A stretch of 64,000 nt of DNA from Brachycybe producta (Eukaryota; Arthropoda; Diplopoda; Playtdesmida; Andrognathidae): contig JAUPFP010000088.1 in assembly GCA_036925085.1 (NCBI GenBank), forward strand, positions 310,001-374,000, in the 5' to 3' direction. The notes beneath the pieces are model-generated. The model did not search any database and was not told the origin of the DNA. It saw nothing but the letters and a program-made list of their open reading frames with translations. A program made the position numbers and the translations under genes. This document shows positions 60,201-64,000 of this stretch, one piece after another (the stretch's first letter is position 1; each line of letters starts with the position of its first letter).

Positions 60201-60396
60201 TTGGAGAGGGGAAAAGGTTGGAAAGTGTAGATGGGGAGCGAGAAAAAGTAGGAGGGGGTGACTGAAACTGAAATGAAAGGAGTAAAAAAGGAACAAACGA
60301 CGCGCATGCGCACACCAGAGAAAATAAAAAACTCATTTTCTCTTTCAAATATAAAAAGGGGAGGGGATAATAGTAGCAAAATTAAACCAGAGTTTA
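57230..60396. other. no gene seen
   Basis: AT-rich with poly-T runs. A GCGCC-rich patch at 58125-58195 (GGCGCCAGTTTCAGGTTTGC, GCCTCGGGCGCAAAA) resembles the hAT MITE interior at 31509. Nothing else is definable. Confidence 0.5.
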
Positions 60397-60581
60397 TCAC
60401 GGGCAACTGTGCCCAGCATTAGAATGTCTTTCCATCTGCCCTTTTATGAACGTCATCAATTTCTAATTGGGTTTGTTACTTGGTTTGACGGCATAAAAGG
60501 GCGGAGGAAAAGAAATTCTAATGCTGGGCACAATTGTCTGTGAATTTTGCTCCCGTCATTTATGACGGGTTACCCCACTAG
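60397..60581 (+). mobile_element. candidate non-autonomous mini-Helitron, 185 bp
   Basis: The 3' end is textbook: hairpin CCCGTCATTTATGACGGG (60552-60569), TTACCCCA, terminal CTAG (60578-60581), host T. A 5' TC at 60397 preceded by host A gives an A|TC...CTAG|T junction. The interior carries its own inverted repeat (TGTGCCCAGCATTAGAAT / ATTCTAATGCTGGGCACA). The 3' end is solid and the 5' end is a proposal. Confidence 0.65.
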
Positions 60582-60748
60582 TTATAATATAGATTTAAAA
60601 CATATGGGACATAAATAATTCTGTGGGGTTTTCTTATGTTGTGCTGAGTCTATTAGTATTAAATATTCTCAGCATTTAAATTCAGATCCGGTTTTACGGA
60701 TTTATCAATTTCCAACCTGTTTCTAAATAGGTTAGTAACCGGAACTGA

Positions 60749-61184
60749 CAGAGACGTGCTGGGAAAATAATTTGGCCCTGGCATTTTGAAGATATACCGG
60801 CCCACATTTTCTTAACTCATCTTTAAACAAATATGCAACAGCAAATGTCATTCATTTGAATTATTTATTTTATAAACCATTTTTTACGGAATAAGAAGGG
60901 TTCGTAGTAGTGCAATTGTTTCAGCTAAATTATATAATTATCAATTATTTCCACTGACCCCAGATTCAATATACTGAAAACACTTGTTTCACATACACAT
61001 ACAGTAGTAACTGTGTAGGTGGGCGGGTATGTGTTGTCATTGTGTCACAGATGTATGGAGACAAATAACCCACTCTTTTTTTAATTTTTTACTGGATTGA
61101 AAATATCTTTTGAAAAAAAAGGCCCAACTGAATACCGGCCCTTCTGGCATTTGCCAGAGCTGCTCGATGGCCAGCACGCCTCTG
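60749..61184. mobile_element. hAT-like element, 436 bp
   Basis: Flanked by GGAACTGA (60741-60748) and GGAACTGG (61185-61192). Ends CAGAGACGTGCTGGGAAAAT and the inverse of CAGAGGCGTGCTGGCCATCG. Contains CCGGCCC blocks near both ends. No coding capacity. Confidence 0.75.
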
Positions 61185-61255
61185 GGAACTGGTAAAGGTG
61201 TAACAAAACGATGTATAACGATGATATGCAAAACGATGATATAGTTAGCACTAAT

Positions 61256-61467
61256 GGTCATATTCTTAAAGATTGCTTAAGTCAAACGCAGTGCTAAACT
61301 CATTAACATTTCATAGAAAGTTTCATATAAAAGTTGTTTTGCTTTGACTTAAAATCATTAAGAATGTTAAGTTTGTGTTCAACTTATTAACATTAAATAG
61401 GAAGTTTCATGTAAAAATGATGAGTTTAGCTTTAACTTTGACAAAGCATTGATTAAGAATACGAGCC
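61256..61467. repeat. TCATATTCTTAA palindrome, copy 2
   Basis: GGTCATATTCTTAAAGATTG and GTGCTAAACTCATTAACATT at the left; inverse GATGAGTTTAGCTTTAACTT and GATTAAGAATACGAGCC at the right. Confidence 0.6.
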
Positions 61468-61783
61468 TAATACCTTGTACACACATGAGTTAAATGAATT
61501 CAAATTAAATGTGTTTAGGTAAATTATACGGAATCTAGTTAAGGACATGAACCCAAATAAAAATTGACTTTTATTATTAATATTTTAAATTGAAATACTA
61601 AATCAATATTTTGTCAATAGTTTATATATATATAATATTTAAGTAATTAACTCAATATTTTCAGATTATTAATTGAATAAATTGAATTTGATACATTGTT
61701 TGTTTGCCCTTCACAAGGGGCTCTGTAGAACGCGTTTATTATTTAAATGCATTTAAATTATCAGCTGTGTGTACTAGGTATAA
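61468..61783 (-). mobile_element. TAATACC family element, copy 6
   Basis: TAATACCTTGTACACACATG at the left, GTGTGTACTAGGTATAA at the right. Full-length core; it abuts the palindrome at 61256-61467 directly. Confidence 0.82.
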
Positions 61784-62448
61784 GTAACTAAAAGCAATTC
61801 ATAGACTGTATAACATGGTTAATTTTAACATATGTTGATTTCATACTTTTATTATTTTGAAGAAGAAAAACGATACTTTTAATCATTTTTGATCATTTTA
61901 TTTTTATTATGAATAAAAGATGCACAGTCAGTAATACTGTATTGAGTGTAAGTAGCTAAATTTAAAAATGGGGAATTTTTTTTTTTTAAAAAATTCTGAT
62001 TAATTTGTTTTGTTGAAAAAACAAACCAAACAAAAATTAATTACCCTGAATTTTTCATTTCATTTTTTCTTGTGTTTTATTGCTTTCAGAATCGAAACTT
62101 AAGAAAATTAAAGTTGTCGTCTTAACATTGTGGCCAACTATTGGTATACCTATTACTTTATCTTAAAACTATTACAAATTTTATCTTTTATGTGCAACTT
62201 GTATATGATAACAAAAAAAACGTTGGCCCATAATACCAAAGTAAAAAAATAAGAAATATAAAGCTTCTGAAGAAAATTTGCTCAATTGGATTACATTAAT
62301 TCCTTAGTAATAATGTAATTTGGTTAGTAATTAAAATTTTAGCAGATCCAAACTAACTTCTAACAGAAATATTTGATCAAATAGCATAATTGATCTTTGT
62401 GATCCTGTTTTTTTTTAAATAACAAAAAAAAAAACTGGGTTACTCTAA

Positions 62449-62977
62449 TGCCCTGTTTACACGATCAACTTTTTGTTAAAAAAAACTACTTTCCCCAACT
62501 AGTTGGGGGAACTGGTTGGTCGATTTTTCTTAAAGTTGGCAAACACTTTCTCTGTAAAACATGTTTTTTAACTATTGCGCATGTGCACTGCACGTTTTAG
62601 GTTTTTTTTAACTTTATGGCCTTGTTTCTACTGGGGGTGAAAATTTGAACTTTTTGAAAATGTCAACTGGTGAAAAATTGAACAAACGTGGCCTTTGTTT
62701 ATGTTAGTGAATGGACCGCCGGGGGCCATGTTTCTTCTATTTTTCACCAGTTGAAATTTTCAAAAAGTTCAAATTTTCACTCCAGTGGAAACAAGGGCTA
62801 TAACTATAAAAAAATTGTTTGAAAAAGTTGTCTTAAAAATTGATCTTGCATAAACTCAAAATAAAAACAAGTTTTAGCATAAAATTTCTTGAACGACTTC
62901 TTGAGAAACATATTTTTGACAAAAGTTGCACAACTCATCAAAAGTTGTGGAAAAAGTTAATCGTGTAAACGTTGCAT
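62449..62977. mobile_element. PIF/Harbinger-like palindromic element, 529 bp
   Basis: TAA on both sides (62446-62448, 62978-62980). Ends TGCCCTGTTTACACGATCAA and the inverse of TGCAACGTTTACACGATTAA, with further pairing of AACTTTTTG-like arms. Split by a second MITE at 62617. Confidence 0.7.
62617..62800. mobile_element. nested palindromic MITE, 184 bp
   Basis: TGGCCTTGTTTCTACTGG at the left and the inverse of TAGCCCTTGTTTCCACTGG at the right, with TGAAAATTTGAACTTTTTGA pairing to its inverse. Flanked by TTA and TAA. Sits inside the element at 62449-62977. Confidence 0.65.
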
Positions 62978-62980
62978 AAA

Positions 62981-63555
62981 GAGATACTTTAAAGGAAGAA
63001 AGAGAGGGAATGACCTAAAAACACCACCCACTTACATAAAATAAAAATGAAATTCGTTGACATTTTAACTGTCAATGATGGTATTAGTATTAAACGGACT
63101 ACCTATAGATAGAAAATACAATTTTATAAAAGGAAATGTTCATTTTCGACTCCCCCTTTTTATTTGTGCCCTTTTTGCTTATTATTATTTTTTTTTTGTT
63201 GTTTTCCTGTCTTTTTTTTTCTTTTTTCAATTTGATTTTTACAATTATCTTCTTTTAGTTGCCACAGGTAAACAGTTATTTCTCTCCAACTAAAATCCTA
63301 CGTCTATTTACGAAGAAGAAGAGAGAAGAAAAAAAATAGAAAACTTTTCATTCAAGATTTTAGTTGATTTTCAGAATAAAAATCTCAACAGGGGATCTCA
63401 AAGTTAATATGAAATTGGCTTTTGAGAAAGTATCTTACTGTGAGAAACCATATTATTACTGGATCCCCCATGGTTCTTAATTAAACTAATGCTTTAGTTT
63501 CATCTATTTGAACGGAAGAAATTGATATTATATTAAAAAAATGAATCATTCTAGT

Positions 63556-63613
<58 letters not shown>

Positions 63614-64000
63614 ATAGAGAGATAGAATTTCATTCAACCCTTTGTTATAATGTTCCTTTTTTAGTTTCTCAAATAGTTTCAATATTTTTTTTAGAATTTA
63701 ATTTCTGTTAAATATTTCGTTTAAGAGTTAAGAACTTAACGGATAATTATTAAAAGAATGGCTTGAATGTATGTATTGTCTCTATGTATATTTGAAATCT
63801 AATGCTATTTAATGTATTAACAGACGTGCTATATATATAAATGTATAATACATAAATGAATTTCTTCTAATGATATTTGCCATTTGAAGGTAATGTTGTC
63901 CTAATGTAAATATGATTTCATATTATATAGCTATATTACATGTAATATACAATATGTCTATTTGCTAAGACATTTCTTTTCCTTTTTTTCTTTCTTCTAA
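62981..64000. other. no gene seen
   Basis: AT-rich sequence with a GA run; no conserved frame, no recognisable element. Confidence 0.5.
63559..63606. repeat. (GA)n microsatellite
   Basis: About 24 GA units. Confidence 0.95.

Noticed and set aside
1..64000. tRNA genes or tRNA-derived SINEs
   Set aside because: No A-box plus B-box pair at proper spacing or cloverleaf was recognised by eye.

Overview
This is a window of animal nuclear DNA. It is AT-rich, with long homopolymer runs, dense simple repeats, GT/AG introns and no operons or bacterial signals. The only protein-coding gene I can support is the 5' part of a presynaptic active-zone scaffold gene, the ELKS/ERC/CAST family (Bruchpilot in insects), on the minus strand. 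Four coding exons join in frame (19447-20529, 4346-4498, 3611-3707, 2941-3071) and encode the first 488 residues. The gene then runs off the left edge of the window. Its N-terminal block (an EFIPIRDPRDRS-type segment followed by the near-invariant SMHSIKTFWSPELKK core) resembles the protostome Bruchpilot form more than the vertebrate ERC1/2 form. That points to an invertebrate, probably a protostome; I cannot name the species.

Layout. Positions 1-2940 are intron downstream of coding exon 4. Positions 2941-20529 hold the four exons, with a 14.9-kb intron between exons 1 and 2. Positions 20530-20935 are a candidate 5' UTR exon ending at a good splice acceptor. Positions 20936-64000 contain no gene I can defend. 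They may be a very long 5' intron of the same gene, intergenic DNA, or both. One unusually GC-rich, low-repeat segment there (about 23340-23860) has an octamer, a TATA-like box, a CRE-like site and a minus-strand donor, so it is the best candidate for an upstream promoter or first exon.

Most of the recognisable non-coding content is small non-autonomous DNA transposons. Many are near-perfect palindromes, and several can be assigned to superfamilies from target-site duplications read directly in the sequence: hAT (8 bp), Mutator-like (8-9 bp), PIF/Harbinger-like (TWA), Tc1/mariner (TA) and Helitron (hairpin plus CTAG, A/T target). Nested insertions give relative ages. Coding remnants of mobile elements are limited to a decayed non-LTR reverse transcriptase tail (10135-10635) and the N-terminal transposase part of a mariner-like element, present in two head-to-head copies (34462-35119).

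The rest is microsatellite (GA/CT, TA, CA, ATC, ATA), a 32-bp minisatellite carrying eleven CACGTG sites, and featureless AT-rich sequence. I found no tRNA, rRNA or CRISPR array.
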